Under the pieces are notes generated by a model. That model was given only the letters and a program-made list of their open reading frames with translations, had not been told where the DNA came from and searched no databases. Position numbers and translations under genes: made by a program. Shown here piece by piece: positions 26,759 to 36,587 of a stretch of DNA of 64,000 bases. The number at the start of each line of letters is the position of its first letter. Positions within the stretch are counted from its first letter, which is position 1. The DNA comes from a virus, in IMG/VR virus record IMGVR_UViG_3300025881_000010, positions 1 to 64,000 of that record; one strand, 5' to 3'.

Positions 26759-29700
26759 TTATTGGTGGCTAAATCTAAGGTGGTTTATAATTGCTAAGAT
26801 ATCAACTTTATTTTTGTTTAAGCTCTCTGCAGTAACTTCAACATATACCCAATTACCTCTAAGGTCTGCATATTCTTCAGGTATCTCACTTTCATTCTTA
26901 GCTGGTATAGTATGATTCCCTTCTCTAATTTTGTACCATCCATGAGTACCAGGAACAATTCTATATTGTTTTAAACTTGATCTATAAATTACTTGTTTTA
27001 TTGGATAATCCAAAGAGGTAATTATAGAAATTCCTTTATGGATAAAAACTTTATCTAATTGAGCATTTACATAGAATCCTATCTTCAATTCTTTTTGCTC
27101 GCCAAATAAATTTAAGTAATCTCCTTCATTAAGTTCATGTAGCTTATTAGGGCTTCCGTTTACTGGAGAATAAATCTTCTTGTCAAAGTTAATATAAAGA
27201 TCGTTATTATACTCATATTCACCATTAAAGACATTCAACATTTCATTCAATGAAAGTAATATGGATTTTCCACTTTTAGTACGAATCCTAATATTACTTT
27301 CTTTCATCTCATGATCATAGTAAGCTTCAGTATCAATAATTGGATCCTTTTTAAACATTTCAAAATAATCCATGTGAAGCAATTTCATAGCTAACATAGG
27401 TTTATCTAATTTGATAAACTCTACATTTTTTTCATCAAAAAAGACAAATCCATAATCGCTTTCAGCTACAGCTCTACGTATAGAAGTTCCATAATCTGAA
27501 ATGATTCTATGACCATCTACAACTTGTCCAGAACCTTGTTTAATATTGATTGGTTGTCCTGATTGATCAGTAAGTATTCTATCAGTTCCTATATATATCA
27601 ATGAAGTTTGACCTTCTTGAATAGCATAGATTTCTTCTTTATGTCTAAAGATGTTAGATACATCACCTTTATTTTTTTCTAATTCAGCATAGAAATTATT
27701 AGGCTTGAACATTGTCCATGCATCATAGATCTCTCCAGCAATTTTTACATTTGAAACAGCAATTACATTTCCTAAATTAGGATCGTCTTTATACTGAAAT
27801 GGTTTTGGTATAAATTGCTTTAATGACTTAGAATTAAAGTATGCCGGATTGATCATTTCAGTTCTATTAATCTGAAAATTATGAGAACCTGAATCTTTGT
27901 AAAATTCATATCCATAAGTTTGCTTTGGCTCTACTTGCGTTTCTAAAACATTTACATAAGCCCAAGCTCCTTCTCTAAGCCATGTTTTAATTTCACCTTT
28001 AGCTCTACCACCTCCAGCATTATCAAATTCTATTTCTTCAATTTCATTTTCTCCGGAATCATTTTTTGTTCTTATGTTAAGCGTAACATAGGTATCAGCA
28101 CCACAGTCAAAAAATTGAGCTCCGCTATTTTTTGAGACTGGAATGGTTTTACTTAAAGGAATATATTTGTTATTGCTATAAGCTTGTTCAGTTCTACCAC
28201 CATACACAGCTTCTCTATTGTTCCTAAAAATATTTATCAAAGGATAAGTCTCATAAACAATATGATTGTTGATAGGTCCTCCTAATCTTATTTCTGAATC
28301 AATTTTATAGATATCTCCACCTATAAATTCATCAGTAAATAAATCTTCTTCTGTTTTAATTATTGTAGTAGGATAACCAGGAGAAGGAATTACATGATTA
28401 AAAAGATCAGCTCTAGGTCTTCCACCTTGTAAATCCCATCTTCTTTGATAATCACTAAAGAACCAAGGCATACAAGGAAGTACTACAGCATTATTAGAAA
28501 CATCGTGATTTATACCAAAAGCAGCTCCCGAGATTATTTCTCCACGATTTAAAGTTTCTGCAGCTTCTATAGAAAATTCTTTTTTAGCGTATTCTGTATT
28601 TTTAGCAAAAACAGAAACATTGATAAAGTAAGTTTCATGAGTACCACTTTCTCTATCTTCTCTAGCTCTTCTTGGTAATTCATCAGTATGATTATCTCCA
28701 GCTACTTCATTCTCTAAAATTTTTCTTGAGAACTTAGGATATATTTCTGGAGAAAAACCATTAAAGCCGCCATGTTCCATAATTGTTTTTGGAGAATGAT
28801 CAGTATTTAATTTAGATACTACAGATAACTTTGAAGTTTTTATATGTTGATCGGAAATCTTATTAAAATATAAGTCCGGAGAATCAAAATACATTAATCC
28901 TCTATGAGTAATTATACGTTCACTAGAACCATCACCTTCATAATTGAAGTTTTCTCCATTGGCATCATATTGTTGTAACCCTCTTTTTTCATAAACCGGA
29001 CCGCCGTAATAAGGAAGATTCCATTTGTTTTTTAAAGGAACTGGAACATCATAATGAATTGAATCGTTATTATGCTGCATCCTGTTTAAAGGCGCTGCAA
29101 TACCTTGACAAAGAATAGTTCTATCGTTCTCTGTTCTTTCTACATATAAAATTTGATACATAGAAATTAGATTTTGAATTTCACAGCTTAAACGAACTTC
29201 AAAATGCATTTTAATTCCATGACCATAAAGAATACCATTCTCTACGGATTGATTTACGTACTTCTTAGAAGTTATTACAGGATTTCCTTGATCATCTATG
29301 TAAGATATTAAATCGTTGATTTCAGGTATCATTAAATCACCAATAGGAATAGCAAAATATCTACTTGATGCAGTATCATAAGATTGAAACGATAATCGGT
29401 AGATCTCACCTTTCATATTATACTTCTCTCCTGAAGGTTTTATGTAATCTAATATAGGCCCGTTACCATCGTATTTAGATTGAGCTTGATTTAATAAAGG
29501 CTCTTTGAATTCTCTATAAGTAACTCTAATTCCATTTCCTTGATTGAAACCAATTGATTCAGCACCATGAATAAAATTAGATTGATTTACTCCAGGATCT
29601 AAAAATTTAATGTCATTTTGAAAAGTTTCAATGAATTGATCATTATTAGATTCAAAAACATAATTACTAAAATCAGTAGCTATATTTTCATCTAAATAGG

Positions 29701-31369
29701 TAAACAATAACTGACCGTTATTGTCTACTATTTTTAAGTTTGGAAATACCGCTGGAAAATAATTTTGTTCTTGTTCAGCGACAAGCCAAGCAATAACTCT
29801 AGATAATACATTAGTATATTCTTCAACTGATAAATTTGGAAAAGGGTATGTAATATCATTACCGGTAAGTTTATTTCTTAACGTTAAAGTAAACGGCCCG
29901 AAAGAAGAAATGTTATCATATTTCTTTTGACGAATTCTAATAAGTGGATTAGTATTCTTAGGATCTATAAATCTATAATTCCATGGTTCCGGATTCATGA
30001 TAGACTCAAAAGTATTTCCTTGAGCATCCCAGGCATGTAATGGTAATAGATATTCTAAATCTCCAATACTTGTAGGTATAGGAGAGTTTCTTAGTCCAGC
30101 TGGAATTAATTTATTTTTTTTAGAAGTGTAATCATTACAATATTTAAAAGTGTTCTTGAATTCAAGAATGTCTTGAATAGTTATGTTATCTGAGAATTGA
30201 GGTTCATTTCCTAAATGCTTAAATTCTACAACACTTCTTACTGGCTCCAGTCCTAAATTTTTAATACCTGTAGGAACACCTAAAGCCTCAAATTCTAATG
30301 CTATGCATTCAATTTGAGCTGAAGGTTCAGGATTAATAATATTGCATTTTATAGTAACTACTTTATCTGTAGTTTCATCAACATTTCCACCTCTATATTT
30401 TATAGCATCTTCTTCTGGAAGTATTGTGGCAAAATCTGAAAAAGGAGAGAATTCAGATACTTGTCCATTTTTAGAGATTATTCTATACAAGTACAAAGCT
30501 TTCATAGCTTTAAGTTGACCACCACTACTTATGTCTGAAACTATAGGCTGTAATAATACGTTGTCAAGAATTTGATTAAACTCTTTAGCGCTTCTACTAA
30601 ATAATGAAAGATCTTTAAGGTTTACTACTCTTCTTGGATTTACAGCATCACTATAATAAACTCGTTTATAAAATTCATTTTCTTCAACTCCCTCACAAGT
30701 AATCTTTCCATTTAGCGGCCAGTTTTGTGCTCCAGTCCAAATTCTAGTTCCAGTAAGATTTCCTTGACTATCTTTTTTGAAACTAATGATTGTATCATAA
30801 TATTCTAAATTACTGATAGGAACTTCCCCAATGTTTATTGAGCACAGTTCAAAGTTGGCAACATTAAATCTTTCTTTATAATATTCTCCAAAATCTAAAC
30901 TTACAGTTTCAGTATCAACTTCAGTATAGTTTACTTGAAAATCAGTAGGATCTTCTACCGGTTTGGTAATAGTATAGCAGCTTATAGATTGTTCGCTATT
31001 TTCAGATATCTTATTTCCTATAAATAATTTTTCTTGAGCTGCAGCACTATCAATTACTGTAAATGATTCAGCTATGATAACATCTTTACAAACTTGTTGT
31101 TCTGTAGTTTGTCCACTACCTGTAGGTTTTAAACATTTAGCAAAAATAATAGCCTCATCTCTAAAGGAATATACTCCTAACCATTTTACTATATCATCAT
31201 TTTGATAGACAAGCTTGCTACCCTTAATCGCACTAAACGAAAAAACTCCATCTCTTGAATAAATACGTCCATTCAAAGGATTAGAGTAGGTGTTTTTCTT
31301 TTCTATATTGTTGGTCAACTCTTTTGAGTAGCCGCCATCGAAAGTATTTTCGCGTGGAAAGTTTAACAT
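26759..31369 (-). CDS. large tail hub / muzzle (stabilization) protein, 1536 aa
   Basis: By size, beta-rich composition and place this corresponds to the big tail 'stabilization' or muzzle protein of crAss-like phages, related in role to P22 gp10. The N-terminal region (NTFDGGYSKELTNN, then NPLNGRIYSRDGV) is typical of tail proteins that begin with a short sequence motif and an EF-type loop. No catalytic motif is seen. It would form the lower tail through which DNA and cargo proteins leave. A CCCC motif lies 6 nt before the start. Confidence 0.65.
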   Translation of the reverse strand: MLNFPRENTFDGGYSKELTNNIEKKNTYSNPLNGRIYSRDGVFSFSAIKGSKLVYQNDDIVKWLGVYSFRDEAIIFAKCLKPTGSGQTTEQQVCKDVIIAESFTVIDSAAAQEKLFIGNKISENSEQSISCYTITKPVEDPTDFQVNYTEVDTETVSLDFGEYYKERFNVANFELCSINIGEVPISNLEYYDTIISFKKDSQGNLTGTRIWTGAQNWPLNGKITCEGVEENEFYKRVYYSDAVNPRRVVNLKDLSLFSRSAKEFNQILDNVLLQPIVSDISSGGQLKAMKALYLYRIISKNGQVSEFSPFSDFATILPEEDAIKYRGGNVDETTDKVVTIKCNIINPEPSAQIECIALEFEALGVPTGIKNLGLEPVRSVVEFKHLGNEPQFSDNITIQDILEFKNTFKYCNDYTSKKNKLIPAGLRNSPIPTSIGDLEYLLPLHAWDAQGNTFESIMNPEPWNYRFIDPKNTNPLIRIRQKKYDNISSFGPFTLTLRNKLTGNDITYPFPNLSVEEYTNVLSRVIAWLVAEQEQNYFPAVFPNLKIVDNNGQLLFTYLDENIATDFSNYVFESNNDQFIETFQNDIKFLDPGVNQSNFIHGAESIGFNQGNGIRVTYREFKEPLLNQAQSKYDGNGPILDYIKPSGEKYNMKGEIYRLSFQSYDTASSRYFAIPIGDLMIPEINDLISYIDDQGNPVITSKKYVNQSVENGILYGHGIKMHFEVRLSCEIQNLISMYQILYVERTENDRTILCQGIAAPLNRMQHNNDSIHYDVPVPLKNKWNLPYYGGPVYEKRGLQQYDANGENFNYEGDGSSERIITHRGLMYFDSPDLYFNKISDQHIKTSKLSVVSKLNTDHSPKTIMEHGGFNGFSPEIYPKFSRKILENEVAGDNHTDELPRRAREDRESGTHETYFINVSVFAKNTEYAKKEFSIEAAETLNRGEIISGAAFGINHDVSNNAVVLPCMPWFFSDYQRRWDLQGGRPRADLFNHVIPSPGYPTTIIKTEEDLFTDEFIGGDIYKIDSEIRLGGPINNHIVYETYPLINIFRNNREAVYGGRTEQAYSNNKYIPLSKTIPVSKNSGAQFFDCGADTYVTLNIRTKNDSGENEIEEIEFDNAGGGRAKGEIKTWLREGAWAYVNVLETQVEPKQTYGYEFYKDSGSHNFQINRTEMINPAYFNSKSLKQFIPKPFQYKDDPNLGNVIAVSNVKIAGEIYDAWTMFKPNNFYAELEKNKGDVSNIFRHKEEIYAIQEGQTSLIYIGTDRILTDQSGQPINIKQGSGQVVDGHRIISDYGTSIRRAVAESDYGFVFFDEKNVEFIKLDKPMLAMKLLHMDYFEMFKKDPIIDTEAYYDHEMKESNIRIRTKSGKSILLSLNEMLNVFNGEYEYNNDLYINFDKKIYSPVNGSPNKLHELNEGDYLNLFGEQKELKIGFYVNAQLDKVFIHKGISIITSLDYPIKQVIYRSSLKQYRIVPGTHGWYKIREGNHTIPAKNESEIPEEYADLRGNWVYVEVTAESLNKNKVDILAIINHLRFSHQ

Positions 31370-31381
31370 AATTAAGGGGCT

Positions 31382-31900
31382 TTAAAATATCTTTAATCCA
31401 ATTCCGGCTCTAAGATTGAACTTATTAAGTTCGGATTGTCCTACTGTAAAAATATAAACTTTTTTAATGTCATAAGTCAATCTACCTCGAAGTCTAAAAT
31501 CATTTATCTTGGAAACATCAGTATCAGCTTCAACCTTAAATGTAAGTCTTGAAAATAGGTTTGAAGCTATTTTTATTTCTTCTTTAGAAATATCATCTAT
31601 CTCTTGATTACTGTCTTTTATAAAAGAAGTAAGCTCATTAATGCGATTAGAGAGAACTTTAGAAGTTTTAGCTAGTTGTTGTATAGTATTTTCTTTGACA
31701 GCTATCACGCTATCCTGATAGGCTACAACGACTAATAATCGTTCATATTCATCAGCCATTATTGAATAATCAATATAAGCTTCTGGTGCTACCTCAACTT
31801 TATTTGTTCTTTTGTTGTAGGAATCTTTGTCTTGCCCTTGGCAAACGATTAAGGGCAGTATCAAGACTGCGATTAACATAAATGATTTTTTCGTAAACAT
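31382..31900 (-). CDS. secreted protein, candidate o-spanin partner
   Basis: 172 aa with an N-terminal signal peptide (about 22 residues, ending LIVCQGQ; a cysteine lies at the cut region but the lipobox is poor, so lipoprotein status is uncertain). A coiled-coil stretch (60-125) and a C-terminal beta-rich part follow. It overlaps the upstream membrane coiled-coil gene by 101 nt in another frame, an arrangement typical of Rz/Rz1 spanin pairs that fuse inner and outer membranes at lysis. The C-terminal beta part is unusual for Rz1. CCCC precedes the ATG by 1 nt. Confidence 0.5.
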   Translation of the reverse strand: MFTKKSFMLIAVLILPLIVCQGQDKDSYNKRTNKVEVAPEAYIDYSIMADEYERLLVVVAYQDSVIAVKENTIQQLAKTSKVLSNRINELTSFIKDSNQEIDDISKEEIKIASNLFSRLTFKVEADTDVSKINDFRLRGRLTYDIKKVYIFTVGQSELNKFNLRAGIGLKIF

Positions 31901-32150
31901 AGGGGCTGTATTTGATTTTAGAATTTTCTTCGAGTATAGAATCTATTTTTTTATTATAATCTTCAGTTACATCTTCTAACTCTTTAATGTAGTTGTCTCG
32001 TTCTACTTTTTTAAGCTCTTTTTTTTCTTTCAGAAAATCAAGCTTTTGTTCTGTGCTATCATCAAGATTTATTTTAATGATCACTCCCATTATAATAACA
32101 GCAATGATCAAAATTATAATTAGATAATATTTCCAGTTAAGTCTAAACAT
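31800..32150 (-). CDS. membrane-anchored coiled-coil protein, candidate i-spanin (Rz-like)
   Basis: 116 aa: one N-terminal membrane helix (about residues 8-27, rich in Ile and Val), then a long charged coiled coil and a basic end (RARQRFLQQKNK). This is the topology of inner-membrane spanins. Its 3' end overlaps the secreted 172-aa gene. The pair lies downstream of holin and amidase genes, which supports a role in the last step of lysis. No sequence motif proves it. Confidence 0.55.
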   Translation of the reverse strand: MFRLNWKYYLIIILIIAVIIMGVIIKINLDDSTEQKLDFLKEKKELKKVERDNYIKELEDVTEDYNKKIDSILEENSKIKYSPYVYEKIIYVNRSLDTALNRLPRARQRFLQQKNK

Positions 32151-33138
32151 CTGTTGAAAGTGTTACACTATCATTGGCTGAAACTAAAGAGAGATCTTCA
32201 TTAATACTATTTAAGAGAATAGTTGTAGAACCTATTTCATTAGCATCATCTTTAATAACTTCATGAGTTACTTTAATATAAGCACTTCCGTTATCATCTA
32301 AGTTTGCTACTAAATTAAAAATTTCATCTGCTGATTTGATATCTTCGATTCCATTAACTTCCACATAAATATAACTTTGAGTACTTACTAAAATGGTATC
32401 TAAGAAGTCGGCATTGATAGTAACTTCAATTTCTGCAGTTCCATTTTGATAACCTTTAGTGATCATTACTTCGTAAACTTCTCTAATCACATCGTAGTTT
32501 ACAATTCCTCCAGCACCATCATCAAATTCTTCATTAGTAGTTGAGGTCTTAGTATCGATTAAATTTATCTCTGCAGAACTCATAACATTTACAGTGTAAT
32601 TGTAAATAGTTGCTTCTAAAGTTTTACCTCTTCCAACTTTATAACTTAGATTAAAATAAGGTTCACCACCACCAAATTCATTTACATTAAATGTTGCAGA
32701 TAATAAATCTGAAGTTTCAATTCTGTTTCCAGGAATCAACTTAATATTATTTAGCTTTAAATTTTTAACTCCATCAATAGCTGTTATCTCAATAAATTCT
32801 ACTCCAGAATTAAGCGGCAGCACTTCTAATAAAATCTTTTCATCTAAACTATTTAAAGTCTCTTCAAAATCTGCAGATGCCGGAATAACATCTGCATTTT
32901 TGAAAACTATATTTCCTACAGCTTCATTGCTGTCAAGATTTAAATTAGAATCATGAGTTTTATACATAAAGCTTTCACTTACGTAAAAATCATCAAGTGC
33001 ATCTATTCTTTTAAAATTCAATGTGCTTTCATCCTCGATAGGATAAAGCACATTTTGTTGAACAGGTATTAATCCTAATAAAGAAATGATCTTGTTCTCG
33101 TCAGGTAATTTGGTTATTTTAAAGTGAGTCGTTGCCAT
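32143..33138 (-). CDS. beta-rich structural-type protein, 331 aa
   Basis: Unrecognised. No signal peptide or membrane segment; regular alternating hydrophobic strands and few lysine-rich helices suggest a beta-sandwich virion or fibre-associated protein. It lies among lysis genes between the amidase and the spanin-like pair; its 5' end overlaps the 31-aa membrane peptide and its 3' end the i-spanin-like gene. Confidence 0.55.
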   Translation of the reverse strand: MATTHFKITKLPDENKIISLLGLIPVQQNVLYPIEDESTLNFKRIDALDDFYVSESFMYKTHDSNLNLDSNEAVGNIVFKNADVIPASADFEETLNSLDEKILLEVLPLNSGVEFIEITAIDGVKNLKLNNIKLIPGNRIETSDLLSATFNVNEFGGGEPYFNLSYKVGRGKTLEATIYNYTVNVMSSAEINLIDTKTSTTNEEFDDGAGGIVNYDVIREVYEVMITKGYQNGTAEIEVTINADFLDTILVSTQSYIYVEVNGIEDIKSADEIFNLVANLDDNGSAYIKVTHEVIKDDANEIGSTTILLNSINEDLSLVSANDSVTLSTDV

Positions 33139-33214
33139 AATTTATTATTATCAATATCAGTAAAAGAATAGATGCTATTGTCAAAACTATTAAAGTTTTG
33201 ATATGCCTTTTCAT
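33119..33214 (-). CDS. 31-aa single-pass membrane peptide
   Basis: A short ORF starting in an ATGA overlap with the amidase stop. It encodes a basic N-terminus (MKRHIK), one hydrophobic helix of about 20 residues rich in Leu and Ile, and a polar end (YGNDSL). Its 3' end overlaps the start of the 331-aa gene in another frame. Translational coupling to the endolysin suggests a small holin, antiholin or lysis regulator, which is inference. Confidence 0.55.
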   Translation of the reverse strand: MKRHIKTLIVLTIASILLLILIIINYGNDSL

Positions 33215-33756
33215 CTATTATGAGGCAAAGTCTGAATAGAATTAGTTGCTCCATAAATGATGTTGTATTCTGGAATAGCATCAAAACTAGGACATTCTTT
33301 AATTCTTTCGTTAGACTGAATAACATTATCGTGATTTCTATCAGTAGAAAAATCTCTATGACCTAATACCATAAGATCTTTCTTAATATCCTTGCCATTA
33401 TCTCTGAGCCAGTAAACAGCTTCAGATATGCATTTATGAATACCTACTTTTTGTAAATCAGTTCTGGTATCTTCAGCAATATAAATTCCTGATTTTGATT
33501 TCTCATAATTGATACCACCAACATAAGAGATATGAATACATTGAGAGTTGAATCCACCAACTCCATTTGTTACTCTATTAAAATCATATAGCTCGGCAAT
33601 CTGACCACCTCTTTCTACAATACGATGATAACCTCCAGTATGCCATCCTCGGCCACCTTTAGTTTTAGGTCTTAAAAAATAATCTTCAACTGCAAGTGCA
33701 GATTTAAAACCTGCAGTACAGTGAATAACAATGTACTTAATCTGGGGGGCTCTCAT
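33211..33756 (-). CDS. N-acetylmuramoyl-L-alanine amidase endolysin (Amidase_2)
   Basis: 181 aa. T7-lysozyme-like zinc amidase: H12 in IVIHCTAG, H133 in VLGHRDFS and C155 in KECPSFD match the three zinc ligands, and GWHTGGYHRIV (38-47) is the conserved substrate-side block. It cuts the bond between muramic acid and L-alanine in peptidoglycan at lysis. No signal peptide, so it needs a holin; the holin-like gene overlaps its start by 20 nt. Confidence 0.92.
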   Translation of the reverse strand: MRAPQIKYIVIHCTAGFKSALAVEDYFLRPKTKGGRGWHTGGYHRIVERGGQIAELYDFNRVTNGVGGFNSQCIHISYVGGINYEKSKSGIYIAEDTRTDLQKVGIHKCISEAVYWLRDNGKDIKKDLMVLGHRDFSTDRNHDNVIQSNERIKECPSFDAIPEYNIIYGATNSIQTLPHNR

Positions 33757-34408
33757 TTTCGTAGTCTTTTAAATGTTCATATGATTTGTTCTTTTTTTCA
33801 AAGATATCTTTACCTTCAAAAAATTTTAAGATTTTTAATTCAAATATTGCTTCAACAATAGTAAAGATAGAAGCTTTTTTGTCATAGATCACAGTGGAGT
33901 TCTCTCCAATGCTTTTAAACTCATAGTACCAAAATATAGCTACAGGAGCTTTACATAAAGCTTCTGTTGTAAAATCAAAAAAAGTTCCATTGTCTTCTAA
34001 TAGTTTTGTAACAAAATATAGATATCCAAGAAGCGACATACATTTAAAAAAAACGAACTGAAGTCTTTTTGCACTAAAAGCGTTTCTCTGCATTTTAGCA
34101 ATAAATAGATCTACTTGTTTTTCTTCAATCTCGGTATCTAAAGCTCTTTGTTCATAGTAACGAAATAAAACTTTACTTTTTCTTACTCCGTAATAAGTAT
34201 TAAAAAATACTGTCAAAAAAACTAAGGAAAGAACCATATTGGTAGTTCCAAAGTATTCTTGTTTCATAAAAATCTCTATGAATTCTCCACTTAAAGTAAC
34301 TCCTATTGCGGCAAATGTGGTTTTATATCCATTGGCGTAGGCTAAAGCACCAATTTTTTTTAACCACTGCGTAAGTAGTAGAATTCTTATACTGTCTGCA
34401 TTCAACAT
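33737..34408 (-). CDS. putative holin, 223 aa
   Basis: Multi-pass membrane protein with hydrophobic segments near residues 27-45, 55-75 and 115-135, and a charged C-terminal tail (EGKDIFEKKNKSYEH). It lies directly upstream of, and overlaps, the amidase gene, the usual place for a holin that lets the endolysin reach the wall. The membrane layout resembles the large holins of Bacteroidota phages. CCCCC lies 3 nt before the ATG. Confidence 0.65.
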   Translation of the reverse strand: MLNADSIRILLLTQWLKKIGALAYANGYKTTFAAIGVTLSGEFIEIFMKQEYFGTTNMVLSLVFLTVFFNTYYGVRKSKVLFRYYEQRALDTEIEEKQVDLFIAKMQRNAFSAKRLQFVFFKCMSLLGYLYFVTKLLEDNGTFFDFTTEALCKAPVAIFWYYEFKSIGENSTVIYDKKASIFTIVEAIFELKILKFFEGKDIFEKKNKSYEHLKDYENESPPD

Positions 34409-34480
34409 ATTGGGGGCTGTTGGGGGGTTCGTATCTTATTGTTTTTTAATATAATGCTAATAATGAAAGCAGTACAGTAC

Positions 34481-35062
34481 TTATTTTAAAATGAACCATA
34501 AAAATGTGAATAAGATTAATAATAAAGGCCAGATAGGAGTCAGCATACATTTGAAACGATCTCCACCACTTCCAATTTGAAAAGTAAACCAAGAGTTAGC
34601 GTAAGAAATTCTACCGCATACAATACCTTTAGTTTCATAATAGATTACTCTCCATCCATAAAGCTTATCTCCACTATTGGACCATTTCATTTTATCAGCA
34701 TATTCATCTATATTATTAGGATCATTTAGATGTGCTGGATATAAAACATTGACTTTACTTTTATCTGAAGTTCCGGGTTGAGGATAAGAATTAAGATAGT
34801 TATCACATGGATTTCTTAACCACCAACGAATAGCACTCCAAGTACCAGGTTTTAATTTATATTTTATAAGCCACCATTCAGCGCCATAATCTCCATCTGG
34901 ACCATCATTTAAAAACGGTGAATGATCATTTTTACCCATATGGTGCTTACGATAAAAATCTATAAACACCATCAATGTAAGTACTCCAAAAAAGCTATAG
35001 GAGAACCACGCTAGTAGCACTCCTATATATTTTTTCCAATACTGTAATTTAATATCCACCAT
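34481..35062 (-). CDS. membrane protein, 193 aa
   Basis: Two hydrophobic segments, one near the N-terminus (YIGVLLAWFSYSFFGVLTLMV) and one at the very C-terminus (IWPLLLILFTFLWF), enclose a polar Trp-, Gly- and Asn-rich domain (WWLRNPCDNYLNSYP). I do not recognise the family. The ATG at 35062 gives a 14-nt overlap with the preceding gene; an in-frame ATG at 35098 would add 12 residues. It is in the cluster of membrane genes before the lysis genes. Confidence 0.6.
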   Translation of the reverse strand: MVDIKLQYWKKYIGVLLAWFSYSFFGVLTLMVFIDFYRKHHMGKNDHSPFLNDGPDGDYGAEWWLIKYKLKPGTWSAIRWWLRNPCDNYLNSYPQPGTSDKSKVNVLYPAHLNDPNNIDEYADKMKWSNSGDKLYGWRVIYYETKGIVCGRISYANSWFTFQIGSGGDRFKCMLTPIWPLLLILFTFLWFILK

Positions 35063-35555
35063 GTCCTGAAAAGAATATTGAAAGGGCAATGTAAACACCT
35101 ATTCCTGTTATTATAAAAGGCAATAATCCAAGAACAACATTTACGTTTTTCTTTCCATTAAATTTAGCATCATGCCATATTTTCAATTTTTTGTATTCTT
35201 CTTGATATCTAAAACCTTCAGGATAGGATTTATCTTTAATACCAATACCCGGTAATTTATTAAGCATCTGCCATTTTTGTTCTTTACTTCTAAGTTCTGC
35301 GTAGGTAATTGGATTTTTTCCAAAATATCCAATTCCAAACCAAGGAAAACCATAGTAAACAGGTATTGAAAATATAGCCCATATTAATAATAAAAGAAAT
35401 CCATTTTCAGTATAAAGACTAAGACATATACTAATGAACATTGCTATTAAACATGGAATTACAGCTCGTAAGTATTTACCTGTTGGACCTATGTTCTTTC
35501 CTAGAACTCTGGTTTCATAGCTTAGTGCAAAATATTTAATAAGGGAATTTCTCAT
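35049..35555 (-). CDS. membrane protein, 168 aa
   Basis: Three to four hydrophobic segments (about 29-47, 52-72 and 143-162) around a polar, basic loop. Family unknown. It is overlapped by the genes on both sides (ATGA-type at its start and 14 nt at its end), so it belongs to a coupled set of membrane proteins whose role may be in envelope control or lysis timing. Confidence 0.6.
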   Translation of the reverse strand: MRNSLIKYFALSYETRVLGKNIGPTGKYLRAVIPCLIAMFISICLSLYTENGFLLLLIWAIFSIPVYYGFPWFGIGYFGKNPITYAELRSKEQKWQMLNKLPGIGIKDKSYPEGFRYQEEYKKLKIWHDAKFNGKKNVNVVLGLLPFIITGIGVYIALSIFFSGHGGY

Positions 35556-36025
35556 TTTTCAATTTTTGAAGTTAAGGTTCTTAATGTGTAGTTGGAACGG
35601 TTTTGTTTATAAAAAATAATTTCAGTATCAGGACTGACTTTAAAATTTGATAATACAGAAGGTCTTTTTTCATTATCAATTTTACCTCCAGTAAGTAAAT
35701 ATATTTCTTGCCATATAGCTACTTGCTTAGTATAAGGAAAGCTATTTAATCGGCTATTGAGATAAATAGTTCCATCTTCAAAAGAACTAACAAATTCTCG
35801 ATCTTTATTTATTATCTGAATATTAGAAATCTTTCTAAGTATCGGTTCATAATTAAAGTTGCTTTCTTCCATGTTTGCTATAAATCTTTTTACAGCAATT
35901 TCACTAATACTATCAGGAGTATTGATCTGGTGTTGGATTTCTCCAGTAATTTTAACCATACCTTCAATTTGAGAGAATGAAGTAGCATAGATTAAAAAAA
36001 AGAAGAAAAAAAGTGGGAGCTTCAT
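35552..36025 (-). CDS. secreted protein with signal peptide, 157 aa
   Basis: A strong signal peptide (MKLPLFFFFFLIYATSFSQ) with a Bacteroidota-style cut before or at SQ. The mature part is polar with no recognisable enzyme motif. Probably exported to the periplasm. It ends in an overlap with the next membrane gene. Confidence 0.6.
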   Translation of the reverse strand: MKLPLFFFFFLIYATSFSQIEGMVKITGEIQHQINTPDSISEIAVKRFIANMEESNFNYEPILRKISNIQIINKDREFVSSFEDGTIYLNSRLNSFPYTKQVAIWQEIYLLTGGKIDNEKRPSVLSNFKVSPDTEIIFYKQNRSNYTLRTLTSKIEK

Positions 36026-36089
36026 TTTTTCTAGGTTTTAAGTTAATTTTAAGATAAAGATAATAGAAAGAATTAAACCAACAATTATA

Positions 36090-36587
36090 CTATGTTGAAG
36101 CTTTTAAAATTGCAGAATTCAATTCTATTATTTTTATAGCTTGATCAATTTCAACTTGCACCGATTTATTACAATGGTCTTTTTCTAAAAATTCCAATAA
36201 TTTATATAATCTCATTCCAGATTTAGAAAGGTTATTTATTAAGTAATTCCATTGTATTACAGAGCTTATTCTTTGCCCAGCTATTCCAAAAGGAAACTGT
36301 TTTACCTCTTTAAGGAATAACCAATTAAAAACTCCTGAACCCGAAATGCATCCTAAAATATCGATACCAATAGCCACCATTTTTGCAAAGCTTCCATTGC
36401 TTAAAAGGATTTCTTTTGCTGAAAGTTTTCTACTCCATACGGTTATTAAGTAATGAGCAGCATTTGATAAGCACACAACCACAAAAACAAAGGCTGCTAA
36501 AAAAATTAAAAACACCCCTAATACAAACCGCCACACATTGGTAGCAGCTTCTTTGATCCAGTTTAAAAGGGGGGATAGTTTTTTCAT
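36090..36587 (-). CDS. membrane protein, 165 aa
   Basis: Hydrophobic segments at about 18-50 (VLGVFLIFLAAFVFVVVCL) and 66-90, then an amphipathic helical tail. It could be a second holin-like protein, but nothing decides this. It starts directly at the stop of the 122-aa gene. Confidence 0.55.
   Translation of the reverse strand: MKKLSPLLNWIKEAATNVWRFVLGVFLIFLAAFVFVVVCLSNAAHYLITVWSRKLSAKEILLSNGSFAKMVAIGIDILGCISGSGVFNWLFLKEVKQFPFGIAGQRISSVIQWNYLINNLSKSGMRLYKLLEFLEKDHCNKSVQVEIDQAIKIIELNSAILKAST

Noticed and set aside
33114-33326. 70-codon minus-strand frame over the end of the amidase gene
   Set aside because: It lies mostly inside the amidase in another frame. The 31-aa membrane ORF explains the gap better.
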